NCBI GenBank assembly: GCA_036939755.1 | Contig: JALLAZ010000229.1 | Coordinates: 1 to 19,126, forward strand | Reading direction: 5' to 3' | Length of the DNA stretch: 19,126 bases | DNA from: Stephanodiscus triporus | Lineage: Eukaryota; Bacillariophyta; Thalassiosirophyceae; Thalassiosirales; Thalassiosiraceae | Part shown: piece by piece, positions 9,101-18,501 of the stretch | How positions within the stretch are numbered: position 1 is the stretch's first letter | Layout: the number at the start of each line of letters is the position of its first letter | Translations under genes and position numbers: made by a program | The notes under the pieces: model-generated | What the model was told of the DNA's origin: nothing | What the model saw: only the letters and a program-made list of their open reading frames with translations | Database searches by the model: none

Positions 9101-12100
9101 CCCACTGTATCGGCTTCGATCCTTGGTTGATTTGTAACTGATACGAGAAAGGTTTCCCCTCAAGTAGCTCAATTACGGTGGGTGGACTGGTGATAATTGG
9201 AGCTATCAATTCGTCGCTGCAATCATCTCCTCGGTATCCATGATGACACTGCTCGTATTTTAGTGAACATAATGAGATTTTTCTTCGACGATACATATGA
9301 GGTTGGAATAAACTTACCACACAGCGGCCGAACGAGCAGTAACCGTGACTGCATTGATTTTCGGGGCACAGTCCATAGAAAACAAAAGGCACGGAATTGT
9401 AGCTTGCCTTATAGTCAACAGTCACGGATAAATCAACTTCCATCAAACCATTTGATAGTTGCACCTTTGGCGAAACGCAGGCCAGTTCATTATCAGAAAT
9501 CAAAGTTGCATTCACTTTTGCAATGCTCCCAAACCGACATTCATATAATACTGAGGTGTTTGCTGCCCGATCAGAGGCGAAATTATATCCAACCAATCGT
9601 ATCTCGATTCCTCCGGTATCACTTGCATCTGTAGGCAGCGCGTCCAAAATGAAGGGTAGTGGTAAGCACGCTACTCCAAAATATCCTTCAGCACAGGATT
9701 CGCATGTATGGCCGACGTAATTAAATGGGCAGGCACATTTGGCCTCGGCACTGCATAAGCCTCCATTACGACAAACAGGACACGGGACACAACTGCCATT
9801 TGTCATGCGATAATTAGATGCACATTCATCACACTCTATTCCATCGTAGCCCGTGAAACATGAACAGATATTCGGGACAGGGCAAAACCCGTTGTTGTTG
9901 CAGTTGTTTTGCAAGGTGCAATTTGCAATATCACAAGACGAACCAAGCCAATCTATGTCACAGGTGCACGTATCAAACGCGCTACACTTGCCGTGACCAT
10001 TGCAGAATTTCAAAGTGCTGCAAGTTGGGACATCGCAACTCTCTCCAGACCAACCATTACGACAGATGCATATTCCTGGATACACACAAAGACCATGGTC
10101 TGTGCAGTTTGAAATACAGGTTGCGGTATAGCTCCTGTTCAAATAAGGCTCGAACGACACCACAGGGTAGGGGCCTTCGTCATCGTCATAAATGCGACTG
10201 TCAATAAGAGTGGCACTTGGGTTGTCTTCATCTGCTATTGCGAAAATGTTGTACGTCGCATTTACCTTGACAAACTTGGGGTCGGATACACTAAATTCCG
10301 ATGTGCGCATCTCGTAAAGAGAGAGTGGGTTGTTGAATTCATTTCCTTGTAAATGCCAGGTCGAATTAGTGTTGCCTGACATTGCCAAGACAGCAGAGGA
10401 GCTTGAATAAGAATAGGAGGGTACCTGATTTGATTGAAAAATGTTTCCCGCGATGGCAATATTCGGGACAGAATTCGCTCCACTAGTTGCGTTAATTCTC
10501 AGTATCTGACTAGCTGAATTGTCCTCCACAACATTGCCACGAAAAACAAAGTCTCGAAGAAATGAGATTGCTATACTTTGACAGCTCGATAGAGTGCAAG
10601 AATTGTTGTAGAATCTGTTCATTGCAAATTCAATTGACGAGGCATCGTTGATGAAGATGGGTCGTTGCAATTGGGTGAAGTTTGAGCTAGTCACTGAATA
10701 CCGACGGGATCCTGGCCACGATGAGTAATAAACATAAATACTTTCAAACCCCACATCCTTGCTGTTGACAAATAAGCAAGATGTGACATTGAAGTCGCCG
10801 GTGCCTAGTTCATTCATATGAAGAGAGTCATCTTAGTTCATGAAATACTAAAAATATGTCGACGAAATAACAACCCTTACCGCCATAGGAATATACTTGG
10901 CTATTCACTTCGCTACTTTCTCCATTTCCATCAAAAGTTGACCTAACAATGACTGCTTCCTTCGAGTAACGAATAACTAGACCTTCTCTATAGCATCCAT
11001 GAATATTGACATCGGCGAAAGATGAAATTCTTTTCGCTTCACTAACTACAATCCCGCTGCCACCTGCATTGCTTATGTTGACACTCCTCAGAAACACAGG
11101 ACCAGATGGTCTAATGAAGAGAATGCCGTCAACACTGCGACCCCACTGGCCAATAATAGTGACGTGATCTAGCATCACGCTAACCTCATCAAGACGAATG
11201 GTTGCTGAGGATTTATAATATCCTCCATATTTGACTTCGCAGTGACGAATAATAGATCCTGCCACATACTCCATATTGTCCCCGAATACTGTGCCATTGC
11301 TGTTTGGGCCAAATAAAATACCGTCAAAAATGGTGGAATTCTCAATAGTGTCATTGTATTGGGCAGCACTTGTTGGGGTAAGATATACTGAATTTCGATC
11401 GTCCCCCAGAATTTTCAGTGCACCTTGGTCGACGCGAATAGAAGCATACTCCGCAAAGATGATGTGCGCGCCAGCCATAATTACAAGCTGGGCCTTCGGA
11501 TGCCTCAAGATAATTGATCCAGGGGCGTAATATAAACCAGGTGGCACGACTATGACCAGATCATCGGCAATTGTCCCACTAATTCTCTTCCTGTCTTTGT
11601 CAAAGACTTGAGAGGATGGTGCAAAAATTATATCTTCCATGCGTGGATCAATGAACAACGACAGGAATTCAATTGTAGCCAAGGAAGAATCGTAAGAACT
11701 ATCGAAGGCTCCCAGGTTCAATTCTTCAAATGATGTAGTGGACCAAAAGTTGGGCCCAATTTTCAGTGTACCGTCAGCCACGCTTGCATAAGACGACGAG
11801 GTCATCACATAAAATTGAACATGTGGATCAATGATTGCATTGCGGATGAAGTTGATTGAATTAATTGAACCAAGGAATTGAAATATTGCACGGGCTGTCA
11901 CGTTTGACAGTATATTATCTTTGATAGCAATGCCAGATGATCGCATTGCAAACAGAGAATATTGCCCCCTAACGTGACAATTCTCGAAGGCATTGCTACT
12001 TAACAAGACTGAGTTGGACGCATCAATGAGCCATAGTTCAGAGTGAGATGTGTAATTTGTCACTTCATTGCTTGTTGCTTCAAAGTACATGCTCTGGCTG

Positions 12101-15100
12101 TTCACGCAGTGAGTTGGATTATTTGTCGACCCAGAAAAAGAGTTCTTCACAAAGCTGACGTTGTTCGCATTTGCATTGATGTTTGTCGACCCTGAAAAAG
12201 AGTTCTTAACAAAGCTGACGTTGTTCGCGTTTGCATTGATATTAGTTCCAACAAAGGTGACATTGTTGATTTTCACGTATCCAACTCTATTGTAATATCT
12301 TCCTCGAACGTCAACGTTAATGAGCCCAGTGCCTATGATGTAGCTGTTTGTGATGGAGCCATCCTTCGCAGCTAAACCTATGCTAGCCGAATGCGTTTGT
12401 GATGATGCCTTGAACACGAAGTTATCCAGTTCGTATGATTCAGCTGCTAGATATAGAGAAGGAGTTTTCGACAACACGGACAATGGGTAGATTTCAGCGT
12501 TTTTGATAGATAGTCGAGTTATGCCATATGCATAAATGGCATGTCCAGAATGAGACGTTGAAATGAACAATCCATTCATATCCACATTCGCTTGTCCTGC
12601 AATATGAACACTTGTTGGAATTCCAAATGATGGCGTAGTGCTTTCAATGCGAAGATTCTCTAAGGCGAAATCTCCGTCCCCTTCAACGGAAAGTCCGTTC
12701 CCCATTCCTTCTTGTATGCGGATATTTTTGTAAACAAAGGACGATGGTCGTTTAATACTGAGGCAGAAATCGCCACCATGTCCCCCTTCCCTGATATTAA
12801 TGTGCTGGAGATCAGCAACGCCTTCCACCACCAGACCTGCCCATCTCTCCTCATCAAGTTTTTCAAATGAAATGGGCATGTCTGCAGTTCCAATCGCCTT
12901 CATCGTCCCATTTCTTCGAATCAAGATACTTGAACCGTCCTTGACTTGAATGGTGACATTTGCTTTTATCTCCAGGTAACCATCGATTATCAAGGTGCCG
13001 TCAGTCTTATATGGAGAGCCAGTAAAATATAGAGTAACATTTTCTCCTTTCCCCAAAATGCCATTCAATATGTTTCCTTGCCGAAGAAAAGTCAGGGACG
13101 TCTTATTGGTGCTGCGTTGGAACGAAATGTGATCCATTAGAAATAGACAGATACACGTAAAACAGATTGAAGACACGCTTGACTAACCTTCTATTTCCCG
13201 CAGGGTCCGGTGTCAATAGGTACGGAAGATACTCAATCGTAGTCAATTCTAGGTTGTCTCTGCCGTCGTAAATAGACCCTATCACCTTGGATTCGTCCTC
13301 ACTCCCCCAGTACGAAAGCGATGCATCAATCGACGCCACAGAATTCGCACTTTCAGAAACCCAAATGTGGTGCTGCCCCAAAGAAAGGGGGCTGTTGAAT
13401 ATATTACCAACTAAGGTACATGTTGCACTGCCGCATGATTTCGGCCAATTTTGAATATAAAATACCGAATCTGTGACCACCAGAGATTGATCGAAAACAT
13501 TTGCAATGTTCGTCGGAGTGGCCGAACTTAGAAAGTCCAGATAGAGAACATGCCTTGCCTTTATCCCACGGAAGTCATTGCTACTCAATCTTATAGTGTG
13601 ATTAGCGATCATCTGCTGCTGAAGTTGAACATAAACAGCATCGTTGCTTGGCGAATTCCAGTTGCTAAAGCTGTTGCCCTGCACAGAAAAGGAATTGTAA
13701 CCTTGCACAGCAATGTAAGGAGATTCCATAACAATGCGAGCCTGAGAGCTCCCGGAAATAGCACCTGCTCCACTGAAAACGTTATCATCCACACGTATAT
13801 GAGAGTTGTGAACAGTAAGAGACAAACATGATGCCAGACACGTTATCTTGTTTCCAGTGACTATCACACTTTTATCGCGGTATATATCCAAGGAAGTATA
13901 ACTTGAACTTCTCGTGTCGATCGAATTGTTAACAAGTACGAGGTCATGACCATAATTGGAGATGAGCCCATGATATCTATTACTTGAAATGGTCGAGTTG
14001 GTCACGTTCAAGCGTCCTTGAAATGATCCAGCGTCAATACCAGAACCTGACGAACTGCTGATATTCACCAATATTAGTGACACTGCAGCCAGTGGTGAGC
14101 TCGACTCAAGTTGGAGTCCGACCAGCACATTCTCAAACTCAGCATTATAGATGGAAAGCAGACCAGATGACTGTTGTGTTGTTCTTATCCCTACACTGGC
14201 ATCTCTAATGAAAGAGCCATTTATTGCAGTATCATTCGAAGTTTGGATGTGAATTCCATTCCAGAATTTTGATGCATCTTTCGCACGTAGCGTCGTTGGG
14301 CCTGCAATGTCTAACTTTCCTGAGTTCTTCACAACAATCGCCCTGCTCAATGCAAAAGAAACAGTGGAATTTGGCCCAATTTCAAGAGACCCCCCATCAA
14401 TTATGACAATGGACATGTTGGCGATGAAGTGTCCGCCAGCCAGGGTTAAGCTTTTGTTACGAACTACCCCTCCAATCGACCCATCAGACATGAAAAGCCC
14501 AGGAAGATTGACAGGAATTAGATCGCTGAGGAAATTGGATGGTTAGTTGTAAATTGGTGGACCAGAAATCACACATCGTCTGCCAAACGCACATACCTTT
14601 CGGGAGAGAAATCTTTTAGAACTGGATTAAAATCAACAATAGGACCCAAAGACTTAGTTGTCAATATATCTCCAACACTTGCTCGGAGATCAACAACATC
14701 GGCCTGGAATTCACCCCAATAATTTCGTGGAAGTTCAATGGTGTCTTCATCATGATTTGGCATGTTCACATCAACGGACATTGGGGCAGAATTATTGGCA
14801 AATAAGTTCTCAGCAAAAGACCCCAACGGAAAGCCGTAAAGTTTAAGTAAAGCCTCTGTACCGATGTTACTAGACACAACATTGCTCAATATGTTTCTTG
14901 TTGTGATGTACGTTCTCGAATGACCCATAAGGTAGAATATAGTCATCGCATGATTTTGGACGATTGTATTGTTAGCAAATTGAAGCGAACCACTACTTTG
15001 TTGAGCCTCTAGGCTAAATAGGTGCCGCCCTTGATTCTCGGCGATCATATTGTTTGCAAAGTGAAGGGAACCAGCAGCAAAAATGAGACTCACGACGTCA

Positions 15101-16128
15101 GAGGATGGTTTGCATTTAGTTATGATGTTGTTAAGAATGTGGATCGCGTCTCCTTCGTTCCTCATTGTGACCATAATTCCTCCGATGACACTCTCCTGAA
15201 TTATGTTTTCTGCGATAGTGATGCTGGAATCGTCAACGTAGATTTTTGAAAAGAGATGATTGCGAGATATGTAGCTAGCCTCAGAAGCAATTCCGGTCAT
15301 ATATATTGCGTATCGATTTGTAGGGCTATAAGGAGCGATGATATTGTTTTCAACAGTGACCTTTTCCACGGTTTCGAAGTATACCTCGCCATTAAATGAC
15401 GCTTGTGCAACAGAAGCGAAGTGAATATTTGCAATTAAAAGGGAGTAACCAGATCTAGCTTGAACTACCACTTCGCGGAGTACTGTTCTGCCACTGTTCA
15501 TGCCAGTGCCTCTGATATCGATAACAGGGCCGGTAAAAGAGTCCATGCGCATAATACTCAACTTGTTGGCTACAAAGGAGCCACGTAGGTTGCGAATTAC
15601 TATCGCTCCACAGTCAAGCATGCCAACATTATTGAGGTAAGGGGTTGCACCCTCGGAAAGTGACAGCCCTGAAGATCTGGAATACCCTGCGCGAGAAATG
15701 TTGGCATTCTGGATGATGCTCCCTGAGACATATTCATCGTCAACCCCAAATTCAGCAGATTTCGAACCAGTCAGAAACGTTATCCCGGCCCAGGATGCTA
15801 GTCTTGCTTGAAGGAAAACCCGGTTATTATCGACCCCTGTAATCAGCAACTGGCCACCCGACCTGACAATAATGCCAGAAGCAGCATCTTCAAAAATGCA
15901 TGTGACTCCTGATTCAATCAGTAGTGTTCCTCCCGATAAAACTGATATAATGCCTGTAACATGGACGGGAGAAGCTGCAGATTTCCAACTAGTAGTGTCA
16001 GCAATTGCTATGTCACCAGTGATATTGAGAGCATGCGATACTCTGGCAAACAAGACAGTATATGATAAGCCGAGTAGGCAGACAAGCCGAGAAGACATGA
16101 TGTGTACATGTGGAAGCTTAGGGAGCAT
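3167..16128 (-). CDS. Giant secreted multidomain beta-helix/EGF/TIG/FnIII protein with N-P-S-E repeat tail
   Basis: Proposed exons: 16128-14597, 14525-13188, 13111-10881, 10804-9318, 9248-7640 and 7557-3167, giving about 4,195 residues in one frame. Signal peptide 1-33 (cleavage after VSHA; a second ATG at 16098 is an alternative start). Residues 34-1925 form four modules, each with a Gly-rich head (such as VLSGGTLLIESG), many short Asn/Ser-rich beta-helix rungs, and a tail in the style NYWG...GPIVDFNPVL. EGF-like Cys repeats follow at ~1930-2080, an IPT/TIG domain at ~2085-2178, a further EGF at ~2180-2206, an Ig/cadherin-like domain at ~2213-2298, a long beta-rich region resembling giant bacterial surface proteins (~2600-3890, with a Pro/Thr/Ser linker near 3115-3215), FnIII at ~3898-3996, the repeat at 3997-4148 and a Lys-rich tail. 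Many N-glycosylation sequons; no membrane anchor at the C-terminus. Likely an extracellular matrix or cell-wall protein. The function is inferred only from architecture; no catalytic residues were recognised. Confidence 0.85.
3311..3766 (-). repeat. N-P-S-x protein repeat array (36-bp / 12-residue period)
   Basis: About 150 residues are built from four-residue N-P-S-x units arranged in a roughly 12-residue period such as NPSSNPSENPSE, in degenerate copies. It is followed at 3167-3310 by a basic tail with KPNPNKKPS-like units. Such Pro/Ser arrays usually form extended, heavily O-glycosylated or phosphorylated stalks. A long open frame on the opposite strand here is only a by-product of the periodicity. 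Confidence 0.85.
7558..7639 (-). other. Intron 5 of the giant gene (82 bp)
   Basis: The minus-strand donor GTAAGTATG follows ACAACCC and the acceptor CCCGCAG precedes ATGTGCCA, with a CAACTAAT branch-like site upstream. Removing it joins phase 1 to phase 1 (TT-H-VPKPVILWEP) and links two open frames that otherwise end here. Confidence 0.8.
9249..9317 (-). other. Intron 4 of the giant gene (69 bp, in-frame, no stop)
   Basis: The donor GTAAGTTTA and acceptor CGAGCAG bound a 69-bp stretch with no stop codon, so it is invisible as a frame break. Removal joins GRCV directly to CHHGYRGDDC and restores a canonical EGF module. Retained, it would insert 23 residues, one of them a Cys, in the middle of that module. 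Confidence 0.8.
10805..10880 (-). other. Intron 3 of the giant gene (76 bp, two possible acceptors)
   Basis: The donor is GTAAGGG after TATGGCG. Two acceptors keep the frame: AACTAG ending at 10805 (76-bp intron) and AACTAAG ending at 10832 (49-bp intron). The 76-bp form matches the sibling introns and leaves CTAAG as a branch-like site, so I prefer it. Confidence 0.7.
12121..12240 (-). repeat. Two tandem 60-bp copies encoding one duplicated beta-helix rung
   Basis: Positions 12121-12180 and 12181-12240 are direct repeats with four differences. Each codes the same 20 residues (TNINANANNVSFVKNSFSGS), and all four differences are at third codon positions and synonymous. The unit length fits one beta-helix turn. 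Confidence 0.95.
13112..13187 (-). other. Intron 2 of the giant gene (76 bp)
   Basis: The donor GTTAGTC follows AATAGAAG and the acceptor ACGCAG precedes CACCAATAAG, with a TTCTAATGG branch-like site 20-30 nt upstream. It joins phase 2 to phase 2 (GNR-S-TNKTSLTF) across the stop of one frame and the start of the next. Confidence 0.82.
14526..14596 (-). other. Intron 1 of the giant gene (71 bp)
   Basis: The donor GTATGTGCG follows CCCGAAAG and the acceptor TTCCTCAG precedes CGATCTAATT. AACTAAC, a good branch site, lies about 20 nt before the acceptor. Splicing gives DFSPE-S-DLIPVNLPG in frame. Confidence 0.85.
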
Positions 16129-16163
16129 TTTTTTACATGACTGAACAACCTGGCATTTCACAA

Positions 16164-16232
16164 CTAAGGAAGAAGGTCACTTGTTAGTATGATAAGTGTC
16201 TTGAAATGGTCAGATTGAATGCTCTCACTTAC
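16164..16232 (-). other. Strong intron-like element overlapping a stop codon: leader or read-through intron
   Basis: The minus strand reads GTAAGTGAG at the donor, ATACTAACAAG as a near-perfect branch site, and a pyrimidine-rich CTTCTTCCTTAG acceptor, 69 bp in all. The TGA of the upstream gene (16225-16227) lies inside it. It could be a 5' UTR intron of the giant gene, or join both genes in frame. Confidence 0.55.
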
Positions 16233-18475
16233 TTAATGCGAATGCAAATGAAATCAAAATTGCAAGTAACCAATGAGACAACACACTACCAGTATTTGCG
16301 ATGGTCTGTGACGACCCAATAATGCTCATGATCTTGGAGTGCAGGCTGATGTAGACAATATCGTCCGTGTCCGCCTGAAACCTGTGTTCAGGGGGGGAGT
16401 TGAAGCAAAAAGGAAAATTACTTCAAATGTCCTGAAGCTTCTCGATACAAGTAAGAAAAGAATCGGCATCATCTTCGAGCAACGACTTACCAGCATGCAC
16501 AGGAACAAACAAAAACATCATCCCCAAGTCCATCCTCGAGCTCTGACCAAATAATCTCATCACTACTACTTTCCAACAGGTCGTATGATGCATCAGAAAA
16601 ATTACACCTATGAGCAGTCGTGACGTGCAACTTGTTACCAGCTATAACGCATGTTCCTTCACTGTTGAGTGAACCACTGTTTTCTTCGGCACTGGTTCCT
16701 CCACATGTTGCTCTTCCAATGGTTGGCAACTTGATGCTAAAGCAAAACCTGAAAGTTTGGACCGAGACGGCAATATTGCACTCCAGGTGTGTGGAGTGGG
16801 CGGGAGACTTGCAGGCCTTGCTTGAGACACGGTAGCCTCCTGCCGATTCGCCCTTGAACACAGGGTGCCAAGCGTTGTTCTCCGGGCGTTGGCGTTTGAG
16901 TGCAGGTGTACCAAACAGGAGAGCAATATTGCGAGAATTTTTTTCAGGTCCATTTTCAGAGAAGGCTCCATTGGTCTTTCCTGTCATCATGATCTGATGC
17001 TCATGTATCTTGTTAGGATATGTTAACACTTTACAAATGGCGTTGCGGGCAATGGCGGGGACACTCTTGATGGAATCATCGTCAAATAGTGTGACGGTGG
17101 CATCGTACTTTTCCTTTATCGTTGCCTTGAGGGTCTCTTCACTCGTGCTCAAGTCCTCCGCCACAATGCTGAAGGAGGCGTCAACAATTGCAAGGACACT
17201 GTTGAAGACCCTGCCGTCCACTAGCTTGATGTTGGCTTCGTTCTTGTTGGTCATCTTGGACGGAAATAGCACGACATTGCTCATCTTGCTTTGTCCTGGC
17301 GCCCGGTCCTCCCATGGAGTTTCCGCCCCCATTAGTGATCGGTCGCGGGTCGCTACTTTCTTGACTTCATCGAGCGAATCGTCGCTATCGCTCCTGACGA
17401 CGCTCGCAGAACAAGCCGTGGCAGCGAAAGACAAGGGAGATACATTCAAGACACACCCTTGCTTCTCGGCGATCCATCCATTCCATCGCCATTTCTGTAA
17501 TGATGTCGTCAAAATCACGATTCGGGGGAGGGATGGCGAAAAGCAGGGCGTTGTGAATAACGAGATTCGGTGTAAAGGGACAATGAATGTGACAGAACGA
17601 GCAAGAAGCACAGATGAGAGAAATGATCTTACCGCCTCCTCAAAGGCCGAGGCACCCCCTTCCTCTCCTTCGCCGAGAGCATCGACATGGCTTGTGGAGC
17701 ATGCCTTCAGAGCGGAGCACATCAAGTTGGTGGGGGATAGCGTCGTCGCCACCATTTTACCCTTGACGAGAGCGTGATCCTTCTTGGCAAGGGCGATCCC
17801 CCCCTCCCCGTCCTCCTCCTTCTCGTCCCTCTCGCCGACGACGACGTCCTCCCCCAAGGCGGGGATCGCTACCTTTGTCGTCCCCGTCTCGGCGCGGAGC
17901 TCGTTCAGAAACGTCCAGGCGCGCTCCACCATGTCCAGGGGGTCAGTGATGTCCTCGACGTCGCGCGCGCATGTCTTGGCGAGCATCCCCTTGCTGCTCG
18001 GCTCGGTGGTGTGGAAGCCGAGAATCGTGGCAATGCTCACGGTCTTATCCTTGGAGATGTCGTCCTTGACAGTGGACTGGATGGCGTCCCTCCCGCCGAG
18101 GGTGTCGGGATGGAGCTCGATAAACTCAGCGGTCCATCCCTTCAATCCATGTACCTGTAATGGCGTCGTCGACGTCACGATTCGGGCGCACGAGGGAGAA
18201 ATTGCAAAGAGCAGGGCGTTGTGAATAACGAGATTCCGCGAAGAGGATCAAAAAACGTGACAGAGAACAAGAACGCCTGTGGTTTGGGCGCCGGAACCAG
18301 AAACTAAACGCCGGGGGGGGCAGAGAACGCAAGCTGCAAGCTGACTCACCTTTTTGTTCTTCCCCCCATCCTCGAGCTTGGTGGGGTTCACCCCGCCAAA
18401 CCTCACTGATGGAGTTTCGCCAGCGGGCAAGGCAAAGCCAAGGATGGTGACGACGATGGGATAGAACATGATCAT
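16225..18475 (-). CDS. Predicted secreted, membrane- or GPI-anchored protein of unknown family
   Basis: I do not recognise a family. Proposed exons 18475-18350, 18154-17633, 17494-16491 and 16381-16225 give 602 residues in one frame. It begins MIMFYPIVVTILGFALPA, a signal peptide with likely cleavage after Ala18, and ends with the hydrophobic segment LSHWLLAILISFAFALSK (585-602) after a small-residue region (GSSQTIANTGS). That pattern suits a GPI-anchor signal or a single-pass anchor with almost no tail. Residues 43-216 have an acidic patch (GERDEKEEDGEGG, about 149-161); the last third is Cys/Ser-rich (CSCACW at the exon 3 end). The two central exons start alike (GLKGWTAE and RWNGWIAE) after homologous introns, which suggests exon duplication. 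The giant gene starts 96 bp downstream on the same strand. Exon structure is fairly well supported by strong donors (GTGAGT, GTAAGA, GTAAGT); function is unknown. Confidence 0.65.
16382..16490 (-). other. Intron 3 of the anchored-protein gene (109 bp)
   Basis: The donor GTAAGTCG follows TGTGCATGCTG and the acceptor CTGAACACAG precedes GTTTCAGG. The splice completes a Trp codon and opens the exon that codes the hydrophobic C-terminus; without it the frame stops at once (TAA inside the donor). Confidence 0.7.
17495..17632 (-). other. Intron 2 of the anchored-protein gene (138 bp)
   Basis: The donor GTAAGATC follows GAGGAGGCG and the acceptor CATTACAG precedes AAATGGCGATGG. Both sides are phase 0. 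The 138 bp contain no in-frame stop, so the unspliced frame stays open; the intron is recognised from its homology to the neighbouring intron and the matching CATTACAG acceptor. Confidence 0.65.
17542..17568. repeat. Copy A of a 27-bp repeat shared by two introns
   Basis: This 27-bp string is identical to 18210-18236, 668 bp away in the same orientation. Weaker similarity extends from here through the acceptor into the exon start. Confidence 0.85.
18155..18349 (-). other. Intron 1 of the anchored-protein gene (195 bp)
   Basis: The donor GTGAGTCAG follows AACAAAAAG and the acceptor CATTACAG precedes GTACATGG. Both sides are phase 0 (GKNKK-VHGLKGW). It removes the only barrier between the signal-peptide exon and the long frame. 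Confidence 0.7.
18210..18236. repeat. Copy B of a 27-bp repeat shared by two introns
   Basis: It is identical to 17542-17568. It sits in intron 1 of the anchored-protein gene while copy A sits in intron 2, with related sequence continuing to each acceptor. Confidence 0.85.
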
Positions 18476-18501
18476 GTTGTTGTTGTTGTTGTGGTGGTGG
18501 T
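18476..18501 (-). repeat. CAA/CCA trinucleotide leader next to the start codon
   Basis: Read on the minus strand, CCA and then CAA triplets run directly into the ATG at 18475. A-rich CAA leaders are a common, unstructured type of 5' UTR, which supports this start. Confidence 0.6.

Noticed and set aside
10832..10880. A 49-bp intron 3 as the main form
   Set aside because: It is in frame but much shorter than the other introns of this gene (69-82 bp), and its acceptor overlaps the best branch-like site. It is kept only as a possible alternative.
12121..12240. Tandem 60-bp repeats considered as a CRISPR-like or satellite array
   Set aside because: There are only two copies, directly adjacent without spacers, inside a coding exon, with silent differences.
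16326..16508. An alternative last-exon frame of the anchored-protein gene ending ...ACTPRS, using an acceptor at GTTTCAG
   Set aside because: It gives a short tail without an anchor, whereas the nearby CTGAACACAG acceptor gives a well-formed hydrophobic C-terminus.
17010..17777. A 255-residue plus-strand frame
   Set aside because: It lies opposite exons 2-3 and intron 2 of the anchored-protein gene. The minus strand has consistent splice signals, a signal peptide and an anchor; this frame has none.
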